Made by a program: the position numbers and the translations under genes. DNA of 32,838 nucleotides from Parvibaculum sp. (GTDB taxonomy: Bacteria > Pseudomonadota > Alphaproteobacteria > Parvibaculales > Parvibaculaceae). The stretch spans positions 1 through 32,838 of the forward strand of contig PNMC01000013.1 in assembly GCA_013823365.1 (NCBI GenBank), in the 5' to 3' direction. Of this stretch, positions 15,968 to 23,267 are shown one piece after another. Under the pieces are notes generated by a model. That model was not told the DNA's origin. It ran no database searches and saw only the letters and a list, made by a program, of their open reading frames with translations. Position 1 is the stretch's first letter. The number at the start of each line of letters is the position of its first letter.

Positions 15968-15995
15968 GAAAGCCCCGACCTGCCGGAGAAGAGAC

Positions 15996-16130
15996 GTGAA
16001 ACGGACCTATCAACCGAGCAAACTCGTCCGCAAGCGCCGCCATGGCTTCCGTGCGCGCGCTGCCACCGTTGGCGGCCGCAAGGTGCTGGCCTCGCGCCGC
16101 GCCAAGGGCCGCAAGCGGCTCTCCGCCTGA
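15996..16130 (+). CDS. rpmH: 50S ribosomal protein L34
   Basis: The gene encodes a 44-residue, highly basic ribosomal protein beginning [20 protein letters not shown] and ending [10 protein letters not shown], the near-invariant L34 sequence. It starts with GTG at 15996, preceded by GGAGAAGAG at ideal spacing. An ATG in frame at 15897 would add 33 residues without homology and would place the start before the leader palindrome. L34 sits in the large subunit near the exit region of 23S rRNA. It heads the conserved rpmH-rnpA-yidC-engB-argB run, with rnpA starting 104 bases downstream. Confidence 0.97.
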   Translation: MKRTYQPSKLVRKRRHGFRARAATVGGRKVLASRRAKGRKRLSA

Positions 16131-16234
16131 TCGACGCTTCTCCTCGGGAGAATGCTCAGGCCGGATTGGCCCCGGCTCCGTTCATAAGGGGCCTTGGGAA
16201 CGGGTGCAGCGATCGAGGCCCAGCGAGCCCCAGT

Positions 16235-16642
16235 ATGGACCGCCAGCCGGACAGATTGCGCAAACGCAGCGACTTCCTGGCCGCCGCCCGCGGGCGCAAG
16301 CGCGCCGAACGCGGGCTCGTGCTGCAGGCCAGTTTCCGCAATGACGAAAATCCCCCTCGCCTCGGCTTCACTGTGACCCGCAAGGTGGGCAACGCGGTGA
16401 CGCGCAATCGGGTGAAGCGGCGCCTGCGCGCGGCGGCCGCCGAAGTTCTTTCCCTCGCGGCGAAAGACGGCTACGACTACGTGCTGATCGGGCGGCAGGA
16501 AACGCTGACACGGCGCTGGCCCGACCTTCTCAGCGATCTCAACATCGCACTCCGCAAAGTTCATGGAAGCCGCAACGGCGAGACGCCAGCGCCTTCCGAT
16601 GCCTCAAGGTCCGCGTCCGGGAAAGACTTGCCTCATGGGTGA
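16235..16642 (+). CDS. rnpA: Ribonuclease P protein component
   Basis: This 135-residue basic protein binds the RNase P RNA and helps it position the 5' leaders of pre-tRNAs. The N-terminal LRKRSDFLAA, the central PRLGFTVTRKVGNAVTRNRV and the RNR motif in TRNRVKRRLRAA are diagnostic. It is slightly longer than the usual 110-125 residues because of a polar tail (from about residue 112) that runs into the yidC start. The gene overlaps yidC by 8 bases (16635-16642) in another frame, suggesting coupled translation. The ATG at 16235 is the first codon that gives a normal N-terminus; a longer open frame starting at 15797 lies over rpmH and is not credible. Confidence 0.95.
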   Translation: MDRQPDRLRKRSDFLAAARGRKRAERGLVLQASFRNDENPPRLGFTVTRKVGNAVTRNRVKRRLRAAAAEVLSLAAKDGYDYVLIGRQETLTRRWPDLLSDLNIALRKVHGSRNGETPAPSDASRSASGKDLPHG

Positions 16643-18446
16643 CAACCGTAACTTCATCATCGCCATTTTCCTGTCGGTCCTCGTCTTTGTCGGATGGCAG
16701 TATTTCGTGATCGAACCCCAGGTCGAGGCGGAGCGCGCGCGGCAGGAAGCGGTAGCGCCAGCGCGCGAAGGCGCAGCCGACGAGCCGGCTGCGACACCCG
16801 GCGAGGCGCGCCTGCCGAGCGTCGACGAACCTGTGCAGCGGTCCGGCCAGACCGTACCTGGCCCCGCCATCGCGACCGGCGAGGCGCTGGCGGCGAGTCC
16901 GCGCGTGCCGATCCGCTCCAGCGAACTCGATGGCTCGCTCTCGCTGCGCGGTGCGCGCTTCGACGATCTGAAACTGCGGCAATATCGTGTGAGCACAGAT
17001 CCGGCGAGCCCGGAAGTCACGCTGCTTGCGCCGGCCGGCACCAGCACGCCCTATTTCGCCGAGTTCGGCTTCATTCCTGCGCCCGGCAGCAATATCGCCC
17101 TGCCCGGCTCGCGCACCGAATGGCAGCTTGCCGAGGGCGAGGTGCTCACACCCGAAACGCCGGTGACGTTGCGCTGGGAGAACGGTCAGGGCCTCACCTT
17201 CCTGCGCAGGATCTCGGTCGACGAGCATTTCCTGTTCACCGTGACGGACCGTGTGGAGAACAATGGCGGCAGCGCCGTCACGCTCTATCCCTATGGCCTC
17301 GTGTCGCGCACGGGCAGCCCGCCCGGCAGCGCCTTCTTCATCCTGCATGAAGGCTTTATCGGCGAGTTCCCGAGCGTCGGCGAAGTTGCGGTATCCTACA
17401 AGAATGCAGCCGATGACGGGCCTGTGAAGGTCACGGACACCGATGGCTGGCTCGGCATCACCGACAAATACTGGGCAGCCGCCATCGTTCCACAGACGGG
17501 CGAGACCTTCGTCGCGAATTTCAGCGCGCATCCCGACCCGACCGTCCAGAATTATCAGGCCGATTTCCGCTATGCCGCGCAGGACGTGCCGGCCGGTGGC
17601 TCGGTCGAGATCGAGAACCGCCTCTTCGCCGGGGCGAAAGTATCCTCCGTCATCGACAGCTACCATCAGGCCGGCATCTACAAGTTCAACCTGCTGATCG
17701 ACTGGGGCTGGTTCTGGTTCCTGACGCAGCCGCTTTTCAAGCTGCTGCACTACATCGCCCTTTATGTCGGCAATTTCGGCGTGGCGATCCTGCTCGTCAC
17801 GGTGCTGATCAAGCTCGTCTTCTACCCGCTCGCGAACAAGTCCTATGTCGCGATGAGCAAGATGAAGAAGCTGCAGCCGGAAATGGAAAAGCTGCGCGAG
17901 CGCTACAAGGACGACCGGCTGAAGCAGCAGCAGGAAATCATGGAGCTCTACAAGAAGGAGCAAGTGAACCCGCTGGCGGGCTGCCTGCCGGTACTGATCC
18001 AGATTCCGGTCTTCTTCGCGCTCTACAAGGTGCTCTTCGTCACCATCGAAATGCGGCATGCGCCGTTCTTCGGCTGGATCGACGACCTTTCTGCGCCGGA
18101 CCCGACCTCGATCTTCAATCTGTTCGGCCTGATCCCCTGGGATCCGCCTTCGCTCCTGCTCATCGGCATCTGGCCGATCATCATGGGCTTCACCATGTTC
18201 GTGCAGATGCGCATGAACCCGCTTCCCGCGGACCCCATCCAGGCGCAGATCTTCACCTGGATGCCGATCATCTTCACCTTCATGCTGGCCGGCTTCCCGG
18301 CAGGCCTCGTGATCTACTGGGCGTGGAACAACACGCTGTCGGTGATCCAGCAGGGTGTGATCATGAAGCGGCAGGGTGTACCCATCGAGATTTTCAGCAA
18401 TCTCGGCCTCGACAAACTCGTGGGCGGCAGCAAGCCGAAATCCTGA
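16635..18446 (+). CDS. yidC: Membrane protein insertase YidC/Oxa1
   Basis: This 603-residue inner-membrane insertase helps SecYEG, or acts alone, to place membrane proteins. MGDNRNFIIAIFLSVLVFVG begins the first transmembrane helix. A large periplasmic domain (about 30-345) and the conserved five-helix core follow. In the core, VLIKLVFYPLANKSY aligns with E. coli VRGIMYPL, so the positively charged groove residue is Lys instead of Arg. KLQPEMEKLRERYKDD and KKEQVNPLAGCLPVLIQIP are signature blocks. The length is normal for the Gram-negative form. The start at 16635 overlaps rnpA. No yidD lies between them. engB follows 3 bases after the stop. Confidence 0.96.
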   Translation: MGDNRNFIIAIFLSVLVFVGWQYFVIEPQVEAERARQEAVAPAREGAADEPAATPGEARLPSVDEPVQRSGQTVPGPAIATGEALAASPRVPIRSSELDGSLSLRGARFDDLKLRQYRVSTDPASPEVTLLAPAGTSTPYFAEFGFIPAPGSNIALPGSRTEWQLAEGEVLTPETPVTLRWENGQGLTFLRRISVDEHFLFTVTDRVENNGGSAVTLYPYGLVSRTGSPPGSAFFILHEGFIGEFPSVGEVAVSYKNAADDGPVKVTDTDGWLGITDKYWAAAIVPQTGETFVANFSAHPDPTVQNYQADFRYAAQDVPAGGSVEIENRLFAGAKVSSVIDSYHQAGIYKFNLLIDWGWFWFLTQPLFKLLHYIALYVGNFGVAILLVTVLIKLVFYPLANKSYVAMSKMKKLQPEMEKLRERYKDDRLKQQQEIMELYKKEQVNPLAGCLPVLIQIPVFFALYKVLFVTIEMRHAPFFGWIDDLSAPDPTSIFNLFGLIPWDPPSLLLIGIWPIIMGFTMFVQMRMNPLPADPIQAQIFTWMPIIFTFMLAGFPAGLVIYWAWNNTLSVIQQGVIMKRQGVPIEIFSNLGLDKLVGGSKPKS

Positions 18447-18449
18447 GCC

Positions 18450-19148
18450 ATGACAGATGAACCGGCGCAGGAAAACCCGCTAGACACGCCGGATATCGAG
18501 ACGGGGCGCTGGCTCTTTACGCAGACCTGCGACTTCGTGCGCGGCGTCGTGGAGATGAAGGGCTTGCCCCCCGGCGCGCTGGCGGAGGTCGCCTTTGCCG
18601 GGCGCTCCAATGTCGGCAAGTCGAGCCTCATCAATGCGCTGACCGGGCGCAAGACGCTCGCCCGGACCTCGAACACGCCGGGCCGCACCAAGGAACTCAA
18701 TTTCTTCGCGCTGGGAACGGCGGGCCGTCCGGCCGTCATGCTGGTGGACCTGCCGGGCTATGGCTATGCGCGGGAGACGAAGTCGCGTGTGAACCAGTGG
18801 ACGGCGCTCGTCATGGCCTATCTGAGGGGCCGGGCGCCGCTGCGCCGCGTCTTCGTGCTGATCGATGCGCGGCACGGGCTCAAGGCCAATGATGACGAAG
18901 TCCTCGACATGCTGGACGAGGCGGCCGTTTCCTACCAGATCGTGCTGACCAAGATCGACAAGCTGAAAGCCGGTGAACTCGACAAGCGCCTTGAGGAGGT
19001 GCGGGCCGCGCTCAGGAGGCATGTCGCCGCCCATCCCCGCATCGTCGCCACATCGAGCGAAAAGGGCGACGGGCTCCCGGAGCTTCGCGCCGAGATCGCC
19101 TCGCTGGCCGACCCCGCCCTGCTGGGGTATAAACCGCGGGCAGATTGA
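18450..19148 (+). CDS. engB: Ribosome biogenesis GTPase YihA/YsxC (EngB)
   Basis: This 232-residue cytosolic TRAFAC GTPase is needed for late large-subunit assembly and is often essential. GRSNVGKSS (51-59) is the P-loop, [10 protein letters not shown] the G2 switch, VDLPGYGYA the G3 motif, LTKIDK the G4 motif and ATSSEKG the G5 motif. The spacing matches the family. About 30 residues before the core are acidic and probably flexible. It starts 3 bases after yidC with no clear ribosome-binding site, consistent with coupled translation, and is followed by argB after 38 bases. Confidence 0.95.
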   Translation: MTDEPAQENPLDTPDIETGRWLFTQTCDFVRGVVEMKGLPPGALAEVAFAGRSNVGKSSLINALTGRKTLARTSNTPGRTKELNFFALGTAGRPAVMLVDLPGYGYARETKSRVNQWTALVMAYLRGRAPLRRVFVLIDARHGLKANDDEVLDMLDEAAVSYQIVLTKIDKLKAGELDKRLEEVRAALRRHVAAHPRIVATSSEKGDGLPELRAEIASLADPALLGYKPRAD

Positions 19149-19186
19149 CCCCGGACCGCCGGGGCAGACGGGAAGGCGCAGGGACG

Positions 19187-20089
19187 ATGGCCGATACCAC
19201 GAAGAGCGACGACAGGAACCTCGAGCGGGCGCAGCTTCTCTCCGAGGCACTGCCCTATATGCAGCGCTACGACAAGCGCACGGTGGTCGTGAAATATGGC
19301 GGCCATGCCATGGGCGACGAGGCGCTGGGCGCGGAATTCGCGCGGGACATCGTTCTGCTGAAGCAGGCGGGGCTCAATCCCATCGTCGTGCATGGCGGGG
19401 GGCCGCAGATCGGCGCCATGCTGAACCGGCTCGGCATCAAGAGCGAATTTTCGGGCGGGTTGCGGATCACCGACAAGGCCACGGTCGAGATCGTCGAGAT
19501 GGTGCTCGCCGGTTCGATCAACAAGCAGATCGTGGCGCAGCTCAACCAGGCGGGCGGCCGCGCCGTGGGGCTTTGCGGCAAGGATGGCAATCTCATCGTT
19601 GCGCGCAAGGTGGAGCAGAAGATCCACGATCCGGAATCCAATATCGAGAAAATTCTCGATCTCGGCTTCGTCGGCGAGCCTGCGAAGATCAATCCGCAAC
19701 TCCTCGATGTGATCCAGAAGTCCGACATCATTCCAGTGATCGCGCCGATCGGCGTTTCGGATGACGGGCATACCTACAACATCAATGCCGACACGGCAGC
19801 GGGCGCCATTGCCGCGGCAATGGGTGCTGCGCGGCTTTTGCTGCTTACCGATGTGAGCGGTGTGCTCGACAAGCAAGGCAAGCTCATCGAAGAACTGACC
19901 ATAGACCAGGCGAAAGCGCTGATGCAGGACGGCACGATCTCGGGTGGCATGATCCCGAAGCTCGAAACCTGTATCGAGGCGGTCGAGGGCGGCGTCGAAG
20001 CCGTCGTCATTCTCGACGGGCGCGTGCGCCATGCCGTTCTGCTCGAACTTTTCACCGAGCATGGCGCGGGCACGCTGATCCAGCGCTGA
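19187..20089 (+). CDS. argB: Acetylglutamate kinase
   Basis: This 300-residue amino-acid kinase phosphorylates N-acetyl-L-glutamate, the second step of arginine synthesis. [12 protein letters not shown] carries the catalytic lysine and glycine loop. [10 protein letters not shown] binds substrate, and [16 protein letters not shown] and [12 protein letters not shown] belong to the ATP site. [18 protein letters not shown] is the C-terminal lysine block. The first ~25 residues form an extra N-terminal helix of the kind found in arginine-sensitive hexameric forms, suggesting feedback inhibition; this is inferred from family knowledge. I chose the ATG at 19187 with AGGGACG upstream instead of an in-frame ATG at 19145 that overlaps engB. 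It is last in the rpmH-to-argB run. Confidence 0.96.
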   Translation: MADTTKSDDRNLERAQLLSEALPYMQRYDKRTVVVKYGGHAMGDEALGAEFARDIVLLKQAGLNPIVVHGGGPQIGAMLNRLGIKSEFSGGLRITDKATVEIVEMVLAGSINKQIVAQLNQAGGRAVGLCGKDGNLIVARKVEQKIHDPESNIEKILDLGFVGEPAKINPQLLDVIQKSDIIPVIAPIGVSDDGHTYNINADTAAGAIAAAMGAARLLLLTDVSGVLDKQGKLIEELTIDQAKALMQDGTISGGMIPKLETCIEAVEGGVEAVVILDGRVRHAVLLELFTEHGAGTLIQR

Positions 20090-20153
20090 CAGGTTTCCCC
20101 GTGAGGACCATGGATGTTAGGCTCGCCTCTCGCTACGGGGGCTGCCTTTGTCC

Positions 20154-21155
20154 ATGAAACGTTCTGTGCGGATCGGTATCGCCGGTTTTCTCTGCTGGCT
20201 GTTTCTGCCGGCGCCGGCCCATGCCGATTATAATTTCTGCAATCGCACGAGCTATGTGCTCGATGCGGCGATCGGCTATCTCGACGGCGAGACGTGGAAG
20301 AGCCGCGGCTGGACAAGGCTTCATCCCGGTGCCTGCGAGAAAGTGCTCGAGGGCCCGGTCGGCACCAGCGACTATTACGTCTTCGCGCGCTCCTTCGATG
20401 CACATAAGGGCAGCACGAAATATTTTTCGGGCGGCGCCGCCTTCTGCATCGTCGATCAGGCATTCGACATCGAGGGCCGCGAACAATGCGCGGTGCGCGG
20501 TTTCGATTCCGCCGATTTCCTCCATGTCGAGACGAGGGCCGGCACCGACTGGACGACGAGCTTCACGGAAGCCTCCGACTACAGCCCGGAGGAAGCGCGC
20601 GTTGCCGGCACGCAGCGTCTGTTGATCGATCTCGGCTTCGCGCTGAAGCAGGCGGACGGGATCGCGGCGCGCAACACGCTGCGCGCCGTGCAGGCCTTCC
20701 AGCGCTCGGAGAACCTGTCCCAGACGGGCGTCATCGACGACAATCTTCTCGGCCAGCTTGCCGCGCGCGCGATTGCAGCGCATCGGCGGCTCGGGCTCGA
20801 TTTCTGCAACCGCACTAGCGAACTCGTCTGGGCGGCAGTCGGCTACCGCAATGGCAGCGAGGACATGTCGAGCGGCTGGCTGCGCATCGAGCCCGGGAGC
20901 TGCCGCAAGGCGATCAAGGGAAAGCTCACGCAAGACGCCTATTATGTCTATGCCGAGGCGGTGGACGATATGGGCGGAGCGGCAATGCGGGACGGCGCGC
21001 CGCTCATCTGGAGCGGCGACCGCAGCTATTGCACCAAGCCGACGCGGTTCGAGATCAGGGGGCGCGAGCGCTGCGCGGCGCGCGGCTTCGACGAAAGGCG
21101 TTTCATGCGCGTGGAAACGGCGGGCGAGGAATTCCGCGAGGTGACGCTCGACTAG
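20154..21155 (+). CDS. Periplasmic protein with two DUF1036 domains around a peptidoglycan-binding-like domain
   Basis: This 333-residue protein has a clear Sec signal peptide ending ...PAPAHA (about residue 24). Two related blocks start FCNRTS. The first runs about 27-130, the second about 220-333. Each contains GWxRxxPGxC, YYVxA, GREQCAxRGF or GRERCAARGF, and a final VET, so each keeps four cysteines. Such blocks match DUF1036, an alphaproteobacterial family of unknown function. Between them, residues ~145-205 (RLLIDLGFALKQADGIAARNTLRAVQAFQ...TGVID) look like a peptidoglycan_binding_1 repeat. The cysteines could form disulfides in the periplasm. The ATG at 20154 is preferred to a TTG two codons earlier. 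It follows argB after 64 bases and overlaps the convergent DUF2336 gene by 4 bases. Confidence 0.85.
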   Translation: MKRSVRIGIAGFLCWLFLPAPAHADYNFCNRTSYVLDAAIGYLDGETWKSRGWTRLHPGACEKVLEGPVGTSDYYVFARSFDAHKGSTKYFSGGAAFCIVDQAFDIEGREQCAVRGFDSADFLHVETRAGTDWTTSFTEASDYSPEEARVAGTQRLLIDLGFALKQADGIAARNTLRAVQAFQRSENLSQTGVIDDNLLGQLAARAIAAHRRLGLDFCNRTSELVWAAVGYRNGSEDMSSGWLRIEPGSCRKAIKGKLTQDAYYVYAEAVDDMGGAAMRDGAPLIWSGDRSYCTKPTRFEIRGRERCAARGFDERRFMRVETAGEEFREVTLD

Positions 21156-22429
21156 CGGCGGCGCGCCGCGCCGGGCTCGATGCCGAAATATTGCAGATGC
21201 CAGACGAGCTCGGCTTCGTCCATCGGATAGGCAAAGCCCTCGCGGGGAAGCACAAGATTTGCCGTTGGCACATGCGCGATGTGAGCCTGGATCGCGAGCG
21301 CAGTGCGCATCGAAAGCCCCGCCTTCCAGCAAAGGGCCGTGATGCCGCGGCCGCTTTGAGCGTCGAGGACCATGCCGATCGTCGCGGGTGGCGTGCCGGT
21401 GAGCAGCGAGAGCGCGGTCACCACCGGCTCGCGCCGTGCGATGGTGGCGGCCCCCGTCACGATCTCGTCGCCGAGATCGCCCTTCGCATAGGCCTTGCGC
21501 ACCTCTTCCACGGTGACATGCCTGCTCGCGTCGATCTCGTCTTCAAGGGCAGCCTGCGCGCGCGCCTTCAGCCATTGCGAGGTTTCATCGTCAAGGCCGT
21601 TCCGCCGCGACAGCTCATCGATCAGCGAGCGGGACACGAAGGTCGCGATACGGCGGATCGCGCGAAGCGACAGATCCGTCCGCATGACGAGCGGGCGGTG
21701 CAAGCCTTCGATACCCGCGGCCTGAGTGAGAACGCGGTTCATGGTTTCCTCGCGGATCGACGCCTTCGGATTTGCGAGCAGCGCCGCCACGGCGGGAATG
21801 TCGAGCGAAGCGACGACGGCATCCGCCACATCCGCGCTCAGCCCTTCGCGGCTCGCGATCGCCTCGATCGCGCCGCGCACGCGCGTCGTCGCGACGATCT
21901 CGATCAGGTCCTCGTCGGCGAGGAGCGGCGAGTATTGCAGAATGGAGCCGCAGACGATGAGTTCCGCATCCCGTGCAAGACGGAGCGCAAGGCGCTTCGG
22001 AATGGTGCGGCAAGAGGCAAGTTCGCGCGCGATGACGGCGCGAACGCGGGGCAGTTCGTCTTCGGCAAGCCGTTCGAGCAGGGTGACCGTCCTTTGCTGG
22101 AGAACGGTCAGTTCGCCTTCCGGCATATCGGGCATGAGGCGGGCGATCTTGCGGGCGAGTTCCTCGCGCACTTCCGTATCCGCGTCGGTCCGCAGAAGCT
22201 CGTTCGCCTGGATGGGGGTTGAGGGGTTCGCCGCAACAAGGCCGCGCACGCCCGCATCGTCATCGCAGGCAAGATAGTAGAGGGCTTCGGCCGGTGCATC
22301 CTCGCGGCCCGCCAGCTCGCGCTTCACCGCGAGCTGATGGCTTTCGAGAACCTGGCGCGCGTCCTCATAGCGAAGCTCCGCAGGGAGCTTTCGCCATCCG
22401 AACAAACGGGAGAACAAGGCAAAGGCCAT
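21152..22429 (-). CDS. DUF2336 helical-repeat protein
   Basis: This 425-residue, apparently cytosolic protein is built of short alpha-helical repeats resembling HEAT units (for example DAGVRGLVAANP, DADTEVREELARKIARL, LPRVRAVIARELA). The repeats lie mostly in the first 250 residues. The C-terminal part (GDEIVTGAATIARREPVVTALSLLTGTPP...GITALCWKAGLSMRTALAIQ) is characteristic of DUF2336, found mainly in Alphaproteobacteria. No enzymatic motif is visible; a scaffold or protein-binding role is inference only. The ATG has GGAG five bases upstream. A perfect CtrA-type box is centred about 59 bases upstream of the start, so cell-cycle control is possible. It ends overlapping the DUF1036 gene. Confidence 0.85.
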   Translation of the reverse strand: MAFALFSRLFGWRKLPAELRYEDARQVLESHQLAVKRELAGREDAPAEALYYLACDDDAGVRGLVAANPSTPIQANELLRTDADTEVREELARKIARLMPDMPEGELTVLQQRTVTLLERLAEDELPRVRAVIARELASCRTIPKRLALRLARDAELIVCGSILQYSPLLADEDLIEIVATTRVRGAIEAIASREGLSADVADAVVASLDIPAVAALLANPKASIREETMNRVLTQAAGIEGLHRPLVMRTDLSLRAIRRIATFVSRSLIDELSRRNGLDDETSQWLKARAQAALEDEIDASRHVTVEEVRKAYAKGDLGDEIVTGAATIARREPVVTALSLLTGTPPATIGMVLDAQSGRGITALCWKAGLSMRTALAIQAHIAHVPTANLVLPREGFAYPMDEAELVWHLQYFGIEPGAARRR

Positions 22430-22480
22430 TCTCGCTCCGGGACCGGGCCAAAAGGTCCGGGAAGTGTCGGGCAGGCATTC

Positions 22481-22495
22481 TTAACACTCGATTAA
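22481..22495. promoter_or_regulatory. CtrA-type binding site (TTAA-N7-TTAA)
   Basis: TTAACACTCGATTAA is a perfect match to the TTAA-N7-TTAA consensus of the alphaproteobacterial cell-cycle regulator CtrA. It lies in the 112-base gap between the divergent DUF2336 and nucleotidase genes, about 50-60 bases from each start codon, where it could overlap a promoter. The eight fixed A/T positions are improbable by chance in GC-rich DNA. Binding is not shown. Confidence 0.6.
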
Positions 22496-22541
22496 TCTCC
22501 GCCCCCTTGCCAAGCGGCCCGGCAGACGGCACATATGAGCC

Positions 22542-23267
22542 ATGCAGATGCCCGAAATCTCCCCCGCGCCGCGCGGCTTTGGCCATGTCGACACGTGGAT
22601 TTTCGACCTCGACAACACGCTTTATCCGCCAGCCTGCGATCTCTTTGCCCAGGTCGACCAGCGCATGACCGCCTTTATCGGCGATTATCTCGGCGTCGAT
22701 CCGGTGGAGGCGAAGCGGATCCAGAAGGATTTTTATGTCGAGCACGGCACAACGCTTTCCGGGCTGATGGCCGTCCATGGCATGGAACCGGCCGCCTTTC
22801 TCGATTTCGTTCACCGGATCGATGTTTCGGGCGTCTCTCCCGATACGCTTCTTGGCAATGCGATATCGGCGCTGCCGGGGCGGAAGATCATCTTCACCAA
22901 TGGCTCCTGCGCCCATGCAGAAAATGTCATCCGCCAGCTTGGCATCGATCACGTCTTCGACGGGATCTATGACATCGTGACGACCGGTTACGAACCGAAG
23001 CCCCGGCGGAGCGCCTATGAGCGTTTCGTCGAGGCGAGCGGCATCGAGCCCGCCCGCGCGGCGATGTTCGAGGATATCGCCCGCAATCTCGAAGTGCCGC
23101 ATCTTCTCGGCATGGTCACGGTCTGGGTGAAGCCCGGCATTCAGGGGCCGGAGCGGCACCACCTCTATTCGCATGAGGGCGCGGAAGGCCCGCATATCCA
23201 TCATGTGACGGAGGAGCTTGCGGGTTTCCTCGCTGCGAACTGCTTCCCCTCAGCGGCGGCCGAATAG
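22542..23267 (+). CDS. Pyrimidine 5'-nucleotidase (HAD family, SDT1-like)
   Basis: This 241-residue cytosolic HAD phosphatase has FDLDNTLYP at residues 21-29 (nucleophile Asp22, acid/base Asp24) and FTNGS as motif II. A lysine in [11 protein letters not shown] is motif III, and FEDIARNLE is motif IV. The DNTLYP form and the long helical cap between motifs I and II are typical of the pyrimidine 5'-nucleotidase/SDT1 group. That group dephosphorylates UMP, CMP or damaged pyrimidine nucleotides. In Rhizobiales this gene usually follows argB directly. Here two genes, DUF1036 and DUF2336, come between. The start is the ATG at 22542, with another ATG two codons later. Its 3' end overlaps mutL by 18 bases, tail to tail. 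Confidence 0.88.
   Translation: MQMPEISPAPRGFGHVDTWIFDLDNTLYPPACDLFAQVDQRMTAFIGDYLGVDPVEAKRIQKDFYVEHGTTLSGLMAVHGMEPAAFLDFVHRIDVSGVSPDTLLGNAISALPGRKIIFTNGSCAHAENVIRQLGIDHVFDGIYDIVTTGYEPKPRRSAYERFVEASGIEPARAAMFEDIARNLEVPHLLGMVTVWVKPGIQGPERHHLYSHEGAEGPHIHHVTEELAGFLAANCFPSAAAE

Larger units (their letters stand above)
15666..15995. other. 330-base divergent intergenic region between the TVP38 gene and rpmH
   Basis: The right half holds the rpmH promoter, a terminator-like hairpin and a 14-bp palindrome (listed separately). The left half (15666-15847) must drive the minus-strand seven-gene run. It contains an AT-rich patch at about 15691-15711 (TTATAT on the minus strand) that could be a -10 element, but I find no matching -35. 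I see no EcfG-type GGAAC-N16/17-CGTT promoter and no DnaA box. Confidence 0.6.

Noticed and set aside
15666-15995. Replication origin next to rpmH
   Set aside because: rpmH lies near oriC in some bacteria, but there is no dnaA gene, no DnaA-box cluster and no AT-rich unwinding region here.
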